Assembly (NCBI GenBank): GCA_946624335.1
Contig: CAMOSA010000001.1
Coordinates: 1 to 48,185, forward strand
Direction of reading: 5' to 3'
Length of the DNA: 48,185 nucleotides
Source of the DNA: an uncultured Prevotellaceae bacterium
GTDB lineage: Bacteria; Bacteroidota; Bacteroidia; Bacteroidales; Bacteroidaceae
Part shown: positions 16,895 through 25,542 of the stretch, piece by piece
Layout of the letters: each line of letters opens with the position of its first letter
Position numbering within the stretch: the first letter of the stretch is position 1
The notes under the pieces: model-generated
What the model was told of the DNA's origin: nothing
The model's input: the letters and a program-made list of their open reading frames with translations, nothing else
Databases searched by the model: none
Program-made: the position numbers and the translations under genes

Positions 16895-17554
16895 ATGTTC
16901 ACTCAAATCACTTCTTGGTTTGCCCAGCTTGATACGACGATGCAGGTGTTCTGGTCGTGTGCCATCGCTGCCAGCATTGTCTTCATAGTGCAAAACGCGT
17001 TGATGCTCATGGGCATTGGCGGTATGGACAGCGATATAGACGCCGACGTGGGCACGGACTTCGACGTCCACTCGGACTTCGATGGCAGCGACGCTGGCGG
17101 TGACCTCTCGACCGGCCACAGCGGTCACGAGGGCACGCTGGGTCCTGCCGGTATTTTCTCGTTGTTCACTCTGCGCAACTTCATCAACTTCTTCCTCGGC
17201 TTCGGCTGGGGCGGCGTCAGCCTGGCCCCCGTCATTGCCAGCAAGGGCTTGTTGCTGCTCTGCAGCGTGCTCATCGGCCTTCTCTTCGTCGCCGTCTTCG
17301 CCCTGATGTTACGGGCCATGCTACGGTTGGAGAAGAGCGGAAACTTCAACATCAGCGACTGTGTCGGGCAGACGGCCAGCGTCTACCTGCGCATACCAGC
17401 GCAGCACGCCGCAGCAGGGAAAGTCCAGATCAGCATCAACGGGTCGGTGCATGAGCTCAACGCCTTCACCGACGGCGAGCAGCTGCCCACTGGATCGCGT
17501 GTTCGTGTCACCAAGGTCATTGATGCCGGATCGCTGCTTGTCGAACGCCTGTAG
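16895..17554 (+). CDS. NfeD-like membrane protein with C-terminal OB fold (flotillin partner)
   Basis: This 219-residue protein has one TM segment at the N-terminus (about 20-41), an acidic Asp/Gly/Ser-rich loop (residues 45-85), two more TM segments (about 100-145) and a C-terminal OB fold beginning NISDCVGQTASVYLRIPAQHAAAGKVQISINGSVHELNAF and ending LVERL. That layout matches YuaF/NfeD1b-type proteins, which partner flotillins in membrane microdomains. It is the first gene of the unit with the tiny protein at 17590 and flotillin at 17712. The acidic loop could bind cations, which is inference. Confidence 0.82.
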   Translation: MFTQITSWFAQLDTTMQVFWSCAIAASIVFIVQNALMLMGIGGMDSDIDADVGTDFDVHSDFDGSDAGGDLSTGHSGHEGTLGPAGIFSLFTLRNFINFFLGFGWGGVSLAPVIASKGLLLLCSVLIGLLFVAVFALMLRAMLRLEKSGNFNISDCVGQTASVYLRIPAQHAAAGKVQISINGSVHELNAFTDGEQLPTGSRVRVTKVIDAGSLLVERL

Positions 17555-17589
17555 CAAGCTTTAAGAATAACCTTTAGCACTCAAGACTC

Positions 17590-17673
17590 ATGGGAATTTT
17601 CACTATCCTCGCGATCGTAGTCATCGTCGTCGCCTGGTGGCAGCACATACGCAATCGCCGGCGTTATAAATAA
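17590..17673 (+). CDS. 27-residue single-TM small protein between NfeD and flotillin
   Basis: The 28-codon ORF encodes MGIFTILAIVVIVVAWWQHI followed by RNRRRYK. It is one hydrophobic helix (residues 3-17), two interfacial Trp, then a strongly basic tail, so the N-terminus should face out and the tail stay in the cytosol. It sits 35 bases after the NfeD gene and 38 before flotillin, on the same strand in the gap between them. The composition is that of a real membrane microprotein rather than chance, but no family was recognised. It may be an accessory subunit of the flotillin complex. Confidence 0.6.
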   Translation: MGIFTILAIVVIVVAWWQHIRNRRRYK

Positions 17674-17711
17674 CGTCAACCCTAAACCCTCAACGCTAAA
17701 TATAAAAGAAT

Positions 17712-19079
17712 ATGGAACTTTACATCGTGATCGTGGCTGCCATCGTAGCCTTTTTCCTTGTTGTGGCGATCTTCAACCGCTATCGCCGCTGTCCTTCGGA
17801 CAAAATCCTCGTCATCTACGGCACCAGTGCCAGTAAGGGTTCCGCTAAGTGTGTCCACGGCGGTGGCACCTTCGTGTGGCCCATCATCCAGGACTATGCC
17901 TACATGAGCCTGACGCCTATCAGTATCGATGCCAACCTGACGAATGCCCTGTCGCGCCAGAATATCCGTGTCGACGTACCCTGTCGCTTCACCGTCGGCA
18001 TCAGTACCGAGCCTGACTATATGCAGGCCGCTGCCGAACGTCTGTTGGGGCAGACACCGCAGCAAATCCAGGAGCTTGCACGCGACATTCTCTTCGGACA
18101 GCTCCGTCTGGTCATCGCCACGATGTCGATCGAGGAACTCAACTCCGACCGCGACAAGTTCCTTGAGGCCATCTCTACCAACGTCGAGGTTGAGCTGAAG
18201 AAAATCGGCCTCCGACTCATCAACGTGAACGTCACTGACATCAAGGACGAGAGCGGATATATCGAGGCCCTCGGACGCGAAGCCGCTGCCAAGGCCATCA
18301 ACGAGGCCAAGGTGCGTGTGGCCGAGCAGGACAAGATCGGTGAGATCGGTAAAGCTGAAGCTGTCCGGGAGACACGCGTTCGTACTGCCGAAGCCAACGC
18401 TCAGGCCGTCAAGGGCGAGAACGAGGCCAAGGTAGAGATTGCCAACTCTGAAGCCTACCGCCGCGAGAAGGAGGCAGAGGCACAGCGCAAGGCACAGGCC
18501 GCAGAGAAGGTGCAGCAGGCACGGGCTCTCGAGGAAGCATACGCCGCCGAGCAGGCTGCGGAGACAGCACGTGCTGAGCGTGAACGTGCCACCGAGACGG
18601 CCAACGTCATCGTGCAGCAGGAAATCGAGAAGCAGCGACTCATCATCGCTGCCGAGGCCGAGGCCGAGCAGAAACGTGCCATCGCACGAGGCGAGGCCGA
18701 TGCCGTCTTCGCCAAGATGGAAGCCGAGGCAAAGGGCCTCTACGAGGTGCTGACACGCCAGGCGCAGGGCTACGACAAGATGGTGCAGGCGGCTGGAGGC
18801 GATGCCACATCGGCTTACTCGCTGCTGCTGCTCGAGAAGCTGCCCGAGCTCGTCAAGACCCAGGTCGAGGCCATCAAGGGCATCAATATCGATAAGGTCA
18901 CCGTATGGGACAGCGGACAGGCAACGGCCGACGGCAAGAGCTCTACGGCCAGTTTCGTCAGCGGACTGATGAAATCTATACCTCCCCTCAATGACCTCTT
19001 CGATCAGGCTGGACTCAACCTACCTGAGTACTTGGCCAAGAAAAAGGCTGAGCGTGATGGAGAGACGTCGGAAGGTTGA
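17712..19079 (+). CDS. Flotillin family protein (SPFH domain)
   Basis: Flotillins scaffold membrane microdomains at the inner membrane. An N-terminal hydrophobic anchor (1-22) precedes the SPFH/band-7 domain (ILVIYGTSASKGSAKCVHGGGTFVWPIIQDYAYMSLTPISIDANLTNALSRQNIRVDVPCRFTVGIS), then a long Ala/Glu-rich coiled coil of flotillin repeats (about residues 195-350, many EA and AE pairs), and a C-terminal oligomerisation part (LLLEKLPELVKTQVEAIKGINIDKVTVWDSG). The length of 455 aa is usual. It is encoded with the NfeD-like protein, the standard pairing. Its TGA stop lies inside the GTTGAAA-type repeat at 19071-19130. Confidence 0.93.
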   Translation: MELYIVIVAAIVAFFLVVAIFNRYRRCPSDKILVIYGTSASKGSAKCVHGGGTFVWPIIQDYAYMSLTPISIDANLTNALSRQNIRVDVPCRFTVGISTEPDYMQAAAERLLGQTPQQIQELARDILFGQLRLVIATMSIEELNSDRDKFLEAISTNVEVELKKIGLRLINVNVTDIKDESGYIEALGREAAAKAINEAKVRVAEQDKIGEIGKAEAVRETRVRTAEANAQAVKGENEAKVEIANSEAYRREKEAEAQRKAQAAEKVQQARALEEAYAAEQAAETARAERERATETANVIVQQEIEKQRLIIAAEAEAEQKRAIARGEADAVFAKMEAEAKGLYEVLTRQAQGYDKMVQAAGGDATSAYSLLLLEKLPELVKTQVEAIKGINIDKVTVWDSGQATADGKSSTASFVSGLMKSIPPLNDLFDQAGLNLPEYLAKKKAERDGETSEG

Positions 19080-19130
19080 AAAGTGGAAAAGTGGAAACCT
19101 GGAAAGGTTGAGATATTGAAATATTGAAAA
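19071..19130. repeat. GTTGAAA-type short-period repeat at a gene joint
   Basis: The run consists of GGTTGAAAAGTGGAAAAGTGGAAA-like units with a period of 7-9 bases. It supplies the TGA stop of flotillin (19077-19079) and the TTG start candidate of the next gene (19124). A similar run lies at 29606-29742. Confidence 0.8.
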
Positions 19131-19642
19131 GCTATTCGACGATACTGATCATGATGGTCTGCCTCGCTGGGCTGAGCGCTCGGGGGCAGACCTTTGCGCT
19201 ACAGCGGCAGGCTGATTCGTTGTCGCTGCTGACGCTGCAGAGCCGTGAGGGGCATGACGTGTGGCGGCTGCCTTATCCCACATATGCTTTTGCCACGGGT
19301 GATGTCGATGGCGACGGACGCTGCGATGCCCTCGTCGGCGTGGTCAAGCCCACGCGCTACGACCGGCGTATGGCGCGCCGCCTCTTTGTCTTCCACGAAA
19401 CACACGGGCGTGTGCGGCCCCTCTGGCTCGGCTCGCGCCTCTCGGCCGAGCTCTACGACTTCACCTTTGCCGACGGACGCGTCATCACCCTCGAGCAAGA
19501 ACGCGACAGCTCGTGGTTCGTAGCGGCTTACCAGTGGGATCACTTTGGCTTTGTCCTCACCGACTACCTGCAGCGCGATGCCGAGCGAGCCAAGGTGATG
19601 ACCTTCTTTGAGGAAATGAAAAAGGAAAACAGGACACATTAA
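19124..19642 (+). CDS. Small exported protein with a DxDGDG calcium-loop-like motif
   Basis: The best reading starts at TTG 19124 and gives a signal peptide MKSYSTILIMMVCLAGLSARGQ; the first ATG (19151) would leave a short hydrophobic leader. The mature part contains YAFATGDVDGDGRCDALVGV, the Asp-rich loop of VCBS/FG-GAP or dockerin-like calcium sites, and later DFTFADGRVITLEQERDSSWFVAAYQWDHFGFVLTDY. The length is 172 aa. It is 24 bases before the DUF3160 gene and appears cotranscribed with it and the CapA-like gene, so it is probably an envelope partner of these. No enzyme motif is visible. The start is uncertain because it lies inside a repeat. Confidence 0.65.
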   Translation: MKSYSTILIMMVCLAGLSARGQTFALQRQADSLSLLTLQSREGHDVWRLPYPTYAFATGDVDGDGRCDALVGVVKPTRYDRRMARRLFVFHETHGRVRPLWLGSRLSAELYDFTFADGRVITLEQERDSSWFVAAYQWDHFGFVLTDYLQRDAERAKVMTFFEEMKKENRTH

Positions 19643-19666
19643 GTTATATATAAAAATGTATTGCTT

Positions 19667-22186
19667 ATGAAATCACTAAGGACATTATTTATGCTGGCTG
19701 CGACGGCTCTTGTAGCTATCGTCAGCCACGCGGCCAACGTGCCGCCGGGCAGTAGCGTCGCCCCTGACGATGATGACTACGAGATGGAGCAGCGCAAGCC
19801 GCTCATCCTCGCCGGCAAAGGTCATCTCAACGTCGAGGAACTGCGGCACGTCGACCTCGATATGGACATCTCGCAGCTCAGCCTTGCAGAGCTGCGCGTC
19901 GTGCGCAACGCGCTGGCTGCCAGCAAGGGACACGTTTTCACCAGCAAGGACCTGCGCAGTATGTTCGGCACAACGACGTGGTACGACCAGCTCATGATGG
20001 AGCGTAACGAAAAGATCGAGGAGACGATGGCCGCGGACAGCGAGGAAGCTGACTACGACGACTATCTTGACTACTACACCAAGTTTGCTGACAAGCACGT
20101 CCCGCTGAAGTACACACAGGCCGAGCTCCGCTTCGTCGAGCGCGTGAAAGCCCGGGAGGCCGAGCTGCTCAAACAGAATTTCAAGGCTAAGGCCGGCGAA
20201 CGGGTCAACCCCGACAATATCCTCAACCCCTGGCAGATTGAGGAGATGCCCAAGTCGCTGCGCGACATGCTGGCCCGCAACGGCTTTGCCATCGTGCCCA
20301 ACGACGGTGTCCAGCTGTTTCACGCCTACGAGGAGAACAACTACCATGTCTTCCCCAATTTTGTCACCACTGACGTCTATCTCCAGCTCTTCCATTTCTA
20401 TTTTGACTGCCTGCTGCGCGATATCGAGGAGGAACGGCTGAGCGTCCTCGTCGGACAGCTGTGTCAGGTCATAGGTGCTGATGTCGACAAGATAGCCGCC
20501 GCCCCCAAGAACGCGCAGATGGGCGCCGCCGCCGAGTGGCTGCAGGCCTATGTCGCCGTGGCGTGTGCGCTGCTCACCGGCGAGGCGCCGAAAGGTGTGC
20601 CGGCACGTTATGCCACCGACGTGGCCGAAGAGATCGATAAGAGCACAAAGGCGGAGTTGGCGCTCTCGCCCTTCCTGGGATATGACGACGTCTTCTTCCC
20701 GTACCCACTCTTCCGTCCCCGGGGTCACTACACGCACTCCGAGCCCCTCAAGCGCTATTTCCGTGCTATGATGTGGCTGCAGACAGCCCCCTTCTCTACC
20801 GAGGACATCAATGAGATGCGGAGGGCCGCACTGCTCGCACACGTCGTGGGCAATAACCCCGTCACGAAGAAGCTGTACCAGCAAGTGACCGAGCCCATCA
20901 CCTTCCTCATGGGGATGCCCGACAACGTCAGCGTCCTGCAAGTCTATGAAGAGATACGCTACGCCGGACTGCAGATTGACCGCCTGCTGGCATCGGAGAG
21001 CGACATGGTACAGCTGGCAAAGCGCATCGTCACTGTGGCACAGAACCAGACGCGCATCGTGCCTAAATACGCCGTCACGGCCAAGTTCAAGGTCAACCTC
21101 ATGCCACAGCGCTATATGCCCGATGCCGAAGTTTTGCAGGAGATGGCCGACACCGACACCAAACCGAGGACGCTGCGCAAGCTGCCCAAGGCACTCGACC
21201 TCATGGCCGCCATGGGCGTCTCTTCGGCTGAGAAAATCCTGCTGCAGGAACTGCGTGAGGCTGAGCGGTGGCCGCAGTACACCGATGCCCTCGCACAGAT
21301 GAAGGAGCGTATGGCGGCGATTGACTGGAAAGCGAGCGTTGCCAACTACTGGATCGACGCCGTCCACGAAGTGCCCTCCGTGCCCGATGGAGCACCCTAT
21401 TTCATGCAGACACACGAGTGGCAGAAGAAGAGCCTTAACACCGCACTCGCGTCATACGCCGAACTGAAGCACGACGCTATACTCTATGCCAAGCAACCAT
21501 TCGGTGCCGAATGTGGCGGCGGCGGACCTCCAGAGCCTGTCATCAAGGGATACGTAGAGCCCAGCCTGGCCTTCTGGAAGAAAGCCGTCGAGCTGAACAA
21601 GACCTACGAGCAAGTGCTGCGACGTTTCGAGCTGATGACCGAGAAAGCCGAGAGCGCCTGCGAGAGCGTCAGCTCACAGGCACAGTTCCTGCTTGACGTC
21701 AGCGAGAAGGAGCTGGCGGGTAAGCCCCTGAGCAACGCCGAGCACAACCAGATAGAAATCATAGGTTCTAACATCGAATATATTTCCCTGCAGCTCGCGC
21801 AGCAGAAGGACAACTTCCTTGCTTCATGGGACGACGTGACGGGTGCCGACCGCAAAGTGGCCTGCATCGCCGACGTCTACACGGCCAATAGCTTTAATAT
21901 CCCCTCACCCGAGCACGCCGTGCTCTACGAGGCCGTCGGACCTGCCTATGACATCTACGTCATCGTCGAGATCGAGGGACAGCTGTGGCTCACCAGGGGC
22001 GCCGTGTTCTCCTACCGTGAGCTCGAACGGCCCAGCACCGATAGCCGCTTGACCGACGAGGAATGGCAGGAGCATCTTGAGACCAACCCCACAGACGGAA
22101 CGCCCACGTGGATGAAGGACATCACTGTGCCACTGAAGAATACCCCCGAGCCTAATGCTCAAGTCCTTTACAGCACTGGCTGTTAG
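19667..22186 (+). CDS. YARHG and DUF3160 domain exported protein
   Basis: The ATG at 19667 gives MKSLRTLFMLAATALVAIVSHA, a signal peptide. The mature protein has a YARHG-type segment (about residues 65-115: LSLAELRVVRNALAASKGHVFTSKDLRSMFGTTTWYD), then a large DUF3160 domain (from about residue 190, NGFAIVPNDGVQLFHAYEENNYHVFPNFVTTDVYLQLFHFYFDCLLRDIEEERL, to the C-terminus). The total is 839 aa. DUF3160 has no established activity; its HxxE and acidic clusters suggest metal or glycan contact, as inference only. The stop overlaps the CapA-like start by 32 bases, so the two are translationally linked. Confidence 0.88.
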   Translation: MKSLRTLFMLAATALVAIVSHAANVPPGSSVAPDDDDYEMEQRKPLILAGKGHLNVEELRHVDLDMDISQLSLAELRVVRNALAASKGHVFTSKDLRSMFGTTTWYDQLMMERNEKIEETMAADSEEADYDDYLDYYTKFADKHVPLKYTQAELRFVERVKAREAELLKQNFKAKAGERVNPDNILNPWQIEEMPKSLRDMLARNGFAIVPNDGVQLFHAYEENNYHVFPNFVTTDVYLQLFHFYFDCLLRDIEEERLSVLVGQLCQVIGADVDKIAAAPKNAQMGAAAEWLQAYVAVACALLTGEAPKGVPARYATDVAEEIDKSTKAELALSPFLGYDDVFFPYPLFRPRGHYTHSEPLKRYFRAMMWLQTAPFSTEDINEMRRAALLAHVVGNNPVTKKLYQQVTEPITFLMGMPDNVSVLQVYEEIRYAGLQIDRLLASESDMVQLAKRIVTVAQNQTRIVPKYAVTAKFKVNLMPQRYMPDAEVLQEMADTDTKPRTLRKLPKALDLMAAMGVSSAEKILLQELREAERWPQYTDALAQMKERMAAIDWKASVANYWIDAVHEVPSVPDGAPYFMQTHEWQKKSLNTALASYAELKHDAILYAKQPFGAECGGGGPPEPVIKGYVEPSLAFWKKAVELNKTYEQVLRRFELMTEKAESACESVSSQAQFLLDVSEKELAGKPLSNAEHNQIEIIGSNIEYISLQLAQQKDNFLASWDDVTGADRKVACIADVYTANSFNIPSPEHAVLYEAVGPAYDIYVIVEIEGQLWLTRGAVFSYRELERPSTDSRLTDEEWQEHLETNPTDGTPTWMKDITVPLKNTPEPNAQVLYSTGC

Positions 22187-23036
22187 CGCCACACTGACCA
22201 TCACTTTCACCGGCGACATCCTCCTCGACCGGGGCGTGCGCCGGCAGATCGAGGCCCACGGCACGGAGAGCCTGTTCACCGCAGGCGTCGACTCCGTGCT
22301 GTGTGCCTCGGATATCGTGGTGGGCAATCTCGAGTGCCCAGCCACCGTGATCCATGCCCCCACCTTCAAGCGCTTCGTCTTCCGTGCTGAGCCACAGTGG
22401 CTCGGCGTACTTCGGCGTCACGGCTTCACGCACCTCAACTTAGCCAACAACCACAGCGTCGACCAGGGACGGCGCGGCCTGGCCGACACCCACCGCCAAG
22501 TCATCGCGCACGGCATGACGCCCGTCGGAGCCGACTCCACGCAGGAGGCCGCCTGCCAGCCCGTGCTGCTGGCCGAACAGCCTCGGCGGGTGTGGCTGCT
22601 GCCGACGCTGCGGCTGGCCCTCGAGAACTTCGCATGGCTGCCACGGCAGTGGAGCGTCAGTCAGGATGACGACGAACGCCTCGTCAGCCGTGTGGCCGAC
22701 CTCCGGCGTACCGACTCGGCAGCCGTCATCATCGTCTCGCCCCACTGGGGATGGGAACACCACATGGAGCCAGTGGGGCTGCAGCGGCGGCTTGCACACA
22801 GCCTCATTGACGCAGGAGCTGACATTATCATAGGGCACCACACGCACACCAGACAGACCATCGAAGAATACCGTGGGCGGAGCATCTACTACAGCATCGG
22901 CAATTTCATCTTCGACCAGCAACGCGACGTCAACCGCCGTGCCTGCATCGTCCAACTCGATGTGACAGCCGACAGCATCGATGTGCGCACACTGCCCGTG
23001 CACATCACCCATTGTGCGCCAACGCTTGATTTTTAG
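22155..23036 (+). CDS. CapA-like metallophosphatase-fold protein (poly-glutamate synthesis family)
   Basis: This 293-residue protein has the CapA fold. Family motifs are FTGDILLDRGV (24-34, metal Asp), VVGNLECP, NLANNHSVDQG, VSPHWGWEH and IIGHHTHTRQTIEEYRGRSIYYSIGNFIFDQ. These are the metal-binding blocks of a calcineurin-like site. CapA in Bacillus takes part in poly-gamma-glutamate export; in Bacteroidetes the family is widespread and the substrate unknown. An N-terminal hydrophobic segment suggests export. It overlaps the DUF3160 gene, and the two probably act together in the envelope. Confidence 0.88.
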   Translation: MLKSFTALAVSATLTITFTGDILLDRGVRRQIEAHGTESLFTAGVDSVLCASDIVVGNLECPATVIHAPTFKRFVFRAEPQWLGVLRRHGFTHLNLANNHSVDQGRRGLADTHRQVIAHGMTPVGADSTQEAACQPVLLAEQPRRVWLLPTLRLALENFAWLPRQWSVSQDDDERLVSRVADLRRTDSAAVIIVSPHWGWEHHMEPVGLQRRLAHSLIDAGADIIIGHHTHTRQTIEEYRGRSIYYSIGNFIFDQQRDVNRRACIVQLDVTADSIDVRTLPVHITHCAPTLDF

Positions 23037-23088
23037 TTAAAACAACAATTTTCTGACGCGAAAGACTTCAGTTATCCCAAATAATGTG

Positions 23089-23096
23089 TATCTTTG
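23089..23096 (+). promoter_or_regulatory. Promoter -7 box upstream of holB
   Basis: TATCTTTG fits the Bacteroidetes -7 consensus, with a weak -33-like CTTC at 23066-23069 (19-base spacer). Transcription would start near 23103, giving a GC-rich leader of about 95 bases before holB. Confidence 0.65.
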
Positions 23097-23196
23097 CCGG
23101 CGCAAATCACTGCCGGCCGCGTCCTGACCGCCCGTCCGCCCGGACGGAACATGGTGCCACGGACATCGGTGGCGGTGCCGTAAGAGAGACTCTTAG

Positions 23197-24234
23197 ATGA
23201 ACACATTCGTAGGTCAGACAGCCACCTGGCAGCGCCTCTTAGGTGACCTCCGGGCCAACCGCGTGCCGCACGCCCTGATGTTTACCGGACCCTCGGGCTC
23301 CGGCAAGCTGGCCTTGGCCGTAGCCTTTGCCCGGGCACTGCTTTGCGAGCATCCGGCCGCCGACGGCGAGCCCTGCGGCCAGTGCCCATCGTGCAAGATG
23401 ACGGCCAAGCTCGAGCACCCTGACCTGCACTTCAGCTTCCCCATCGTCAAGGGGACCAAGGTCAAACCTGAGCAGGCGCTCTCCGAGCTCTATATCAAGG
23501 AGTGGCGTGCGCGGCTGCTGCAGAGCCCCTATTTCGACCTCAACGACTGGCTTGCCGACATGGGCGCCGCCAATCAACAGGCCACCTACTACGTCGCCGA
23601 GAGTGACAACATACAGCGCAAACTTGCCTTGAAAGCCAGCCAGGGTGGCCGCAAGGTCATGGTGATATGGCTCCCCGAGAAGTTCAATCAGGAGACCGCC
23701 AACAAACTCCTCAAGCTCTTCGAGGAACCGCCGGCGGCGACACATTTCCTCATGGTCAGCGAAGAGCCCGACCTCGTGCTCGGCACGATACTCAGCCGCA
23801 CGCAGCGCATCATGGTGCCGCCCCTCTCGCGAGAAGAATACCTCCAGGCACATCCGCCGCGCGACGAACGGCAGTTCCTTGATATGTTCATCCTGCTCAT
23901 GCGACTCGCCTACCAGCGTAAGGTCAAGGATATGCGCGAGTGGAGCGAGACGATGGCAGCCATGGGGCGAGAGCAGCAGAAGAGCTTCCTGCAGTTCTGC
24001 CAGCGACAGGTACGCGAGAACTTTGTCTACAACTTCCGACAACCCGAGCTCAACAGCCAGAGCCCTGAGGAGGCTGCCTTCAGCCACAACTTCGCACGAT
24101 TCATCAACGAGCGTAACGTCATACCCATCGCCGACGAGCTGGGCAAGGCCGAGACAGACATCGCACAAAACGTCAACGCACGCATGGTATTCTTCGACCT
24201 CGCCTTGAAGATGATCGTGCTACTCATACAATGA
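23197..24234 (+). CDS. holB: DNA polymerase III subunit delta-prime
   Basis: The protein is a clamp-loader subunit of the gamma-complex AAA+ family. N-terminal VGQTATWQRLLGDLRANRVPHALMFTGPSGSGKLALAVAFARALLC carries a Walker A (GPSGSGKL). A four-cysteine zinc module follows (C51, C61, C64, C67 region). The Walker B-like VMVIWLPEKFNQETANKLLKLFEEPPAATHFLMVSEEPDLVLGTILSRTQRI matches delta-prime/gamma, including the sensor-1 SRTQ. The length of 345 aa is close to Bacteroidetes homologues. It lacks the long tau tail, so delta-prime is preferred over DnaX. It leads a unit with ricT and gldH. Confidence 0.92.
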   Translation: MNTFVGQTATWQRLLGDLRANRVPHALMFTGPSGSGKLALAVAFARALLCEHPAADGEPCGQCPSCKMTAKLEHPDLHFSFPIVKGTKVKPEQALSELYIKEWRARLLQSPYFDLNDWLADMGAANQQATYYVAESDNIQRKLALKASQGGRKVMVIWLPEKFNQETANKLLKLFEEPPAATHFLMVSEEPDLVLGTILSRTQRIMVPPLSREEYLQAHPPRDERQFLDMFILLMRLAYQRKVKDMREWSETMAAMGREQQKSFLQFCQRQVRENFVYNFRQPELNSQSPEEAAFSHNFARFINERNVIPIADELGKAETDIAQNVNARMVFFDLALKMIVLLIQ

Positions 24235-24306
24235 ATGACGTGCCGCTGAACACACCGGCACACTCACAATGCAAAAACAATCATATTAGCAGATACACAC
24301 ACACTT

Positions 24307-25509
24307 ATGGACATAGAGATAGAAAAAGACAGCATCGGACAGGTGCGTAACGTCCTGCCCTCCGAGGACGAGCGCGGACAGGGTCTGCCCCTCTTCCCCG
24401 GATCGCGGGGACTGTCGCTCCGCGGATGCCCCAAGCAGAGCTGCCAGCTGAACGTCTACGACTACCTGGCCGACATACCCGACAACGACGCCACCACCGA
24501 CCTCGTCGAGGTGCAGTTCAAGAACACACGCAAGGGCTACTACCACAACTCCAACCGCCTGCCGCTCGAGAAAGGCGACATCGTTGCCGTAGAAGCCTCG
24601 CCGGGTCATGACATAGGCACCGTCACCCTCACCGGCAAGCTCGTGCTCCTGCAGATCAAGCGCACGCCACCCAAGAGTATGGATGACATCAAGGTTGTCT
24701 ATCGCAAGGCACGTCCCGTCGATATGGAGAAATACGAGGAAGCCAAGGCACGCGAGCACGACACCATGATCCGCTCCCGCCAGATTGCCAAGGAGCTGGG
24801 CCTTGAGATGAAGATCGGCGACGTCGAATACCAGGGCGACGGCAACAAAGCCATCTTCTACTACATCGCCGACGGCCGCGTCGACTTCCGGCAGCTCATC
24901 AAGGTGCTGGCCGACGTCTTCCACGTGCGCATTGAAATGAAACAGATCGGCGCACGCCAGGAGGCCGGACGCATCGGAGGATTCGGCCCCTGCGGGCGAG
25001 AGCTCTGCTGCACCACATGGATGAAAAACTTCGTCAGCGTCTCCACCACAGCCGCACGCTACCAGGACCTCAGCCTCAACCCCCAGAAGCTCGCAGGACA
25101 ATGCGCCAAGCTCAAGTGCTGCATGAACTTCGAGGTCGACCAGTACGTCGAGGCATCACGGCGCCTGCCCAGCCGCGAGTTGCAGCTCGAGACCGTCGAC
25201 GGCACCTTCTACTTCTTCAAGGCAGACATACTGACCAATATGGTCACCTACTCCACCGACAAGCGCGTGGCTGCCAACCTCACCACCATCACCGCCCAGC
25301 GCGCACTCGAGGTCATAGCCATGAACAAGGAAGGACAGAAACCCGTCGCACTTGACGACAAGGCGCCCGAGGCCGCACCCCGCACCGTCGACCTGGCCAC
25401 ACAGGAAGACCTCACACGCTTCGACAAGGCCAAGAAAAAGAAAAAGAAGAAAAAGAAAAAACCGGCCGATGCCCCGACCGACGAAACGGTTAACACGTTA
25501 ACAAGTTAA
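24307..25509 (+). CDS. ricT: RicT-like PSP1 C-terminal domain protein with a poly-lysine tail
   Basis: The PSP1 C-terminal domain is clear: VEVQFKNTRKGYYHN, GDIVAVEASPGHDIGTV, the helical RSRQIAKELGLEMKIGDVEYQGDGNKAIFYYIADGRVDFRQLIKVLADVFHVRIEMKQIGARQEA. Cysteine clusters GPCGRELCC and LKCCMNF, with an N-terminal CPKQSC, match the Fe-S ligands of RicT (YaaT), which acts in the Ric complex on RNase Y in Bacillus. The C-terminus has ten consecutive Lys codons on an A-rich tract, a possible slippage site, then a tail ending in VNTLTS encoded by an octanucleotide repeat. The length is 400 aa. It precedes gldH, a constant arrangement in Bacteroidetes. Confidence 0.88.
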   Translation: MDIEIEKDSIGQVRNVLPSEDERGQGLPLFPGSRGLSLRGCPKQSCQLNVYDYLADIPDNDATTDLVEVQFKNTRKGYYHNSNRLPLEKGDIVAVEASPGHDIGTVTLTGKLVLLQIKRTPPKSMDDIKVVYRKARPVDMEKYEEAKAREHDTMIRSRQIAKELGLEMKIGDVEYQGDGNKAIFYYIADGRVDFRQLIKVLADVFHVRIEMKQIGARQEAGRIGGFGPCGRELCCTTWMKNFVSVSTTAARYQDLSLNPQKLAGQCAKLKCCMNFEVDQYVEASRRLPSRELQLETVDGTFYFFKADILTNMVTYSTDKRVAANLTTITAQRALEVIAMNKEGQKPVALDDKAPEAAPRTVDLATQEDLTRFDKAKKKKKKKKKKPADAPTDETVNTLTS

Positions 25510-25542
25510 TCTGTTAATCCGTTAATCCGTTAATATGTTAAC
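25487..25542. repeat. Seven tandem 8-base units (NNGTTAAY) across the ricT-gldH joint
   Basis: CGGTTAAC, ACGTTAAC, AAGTTAAT, CTGTTAAT, CCGTTAAT, CCGTTAAT and ATGTTAAC follow each other without gaps. The third unit holds the ricT stop and the seventh supplies the ATG of gldH. Eight is not a multiple of three, so gain or loss of a unit would change the ricT C-terminus or the joint spacing. Confidence 0.92.
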
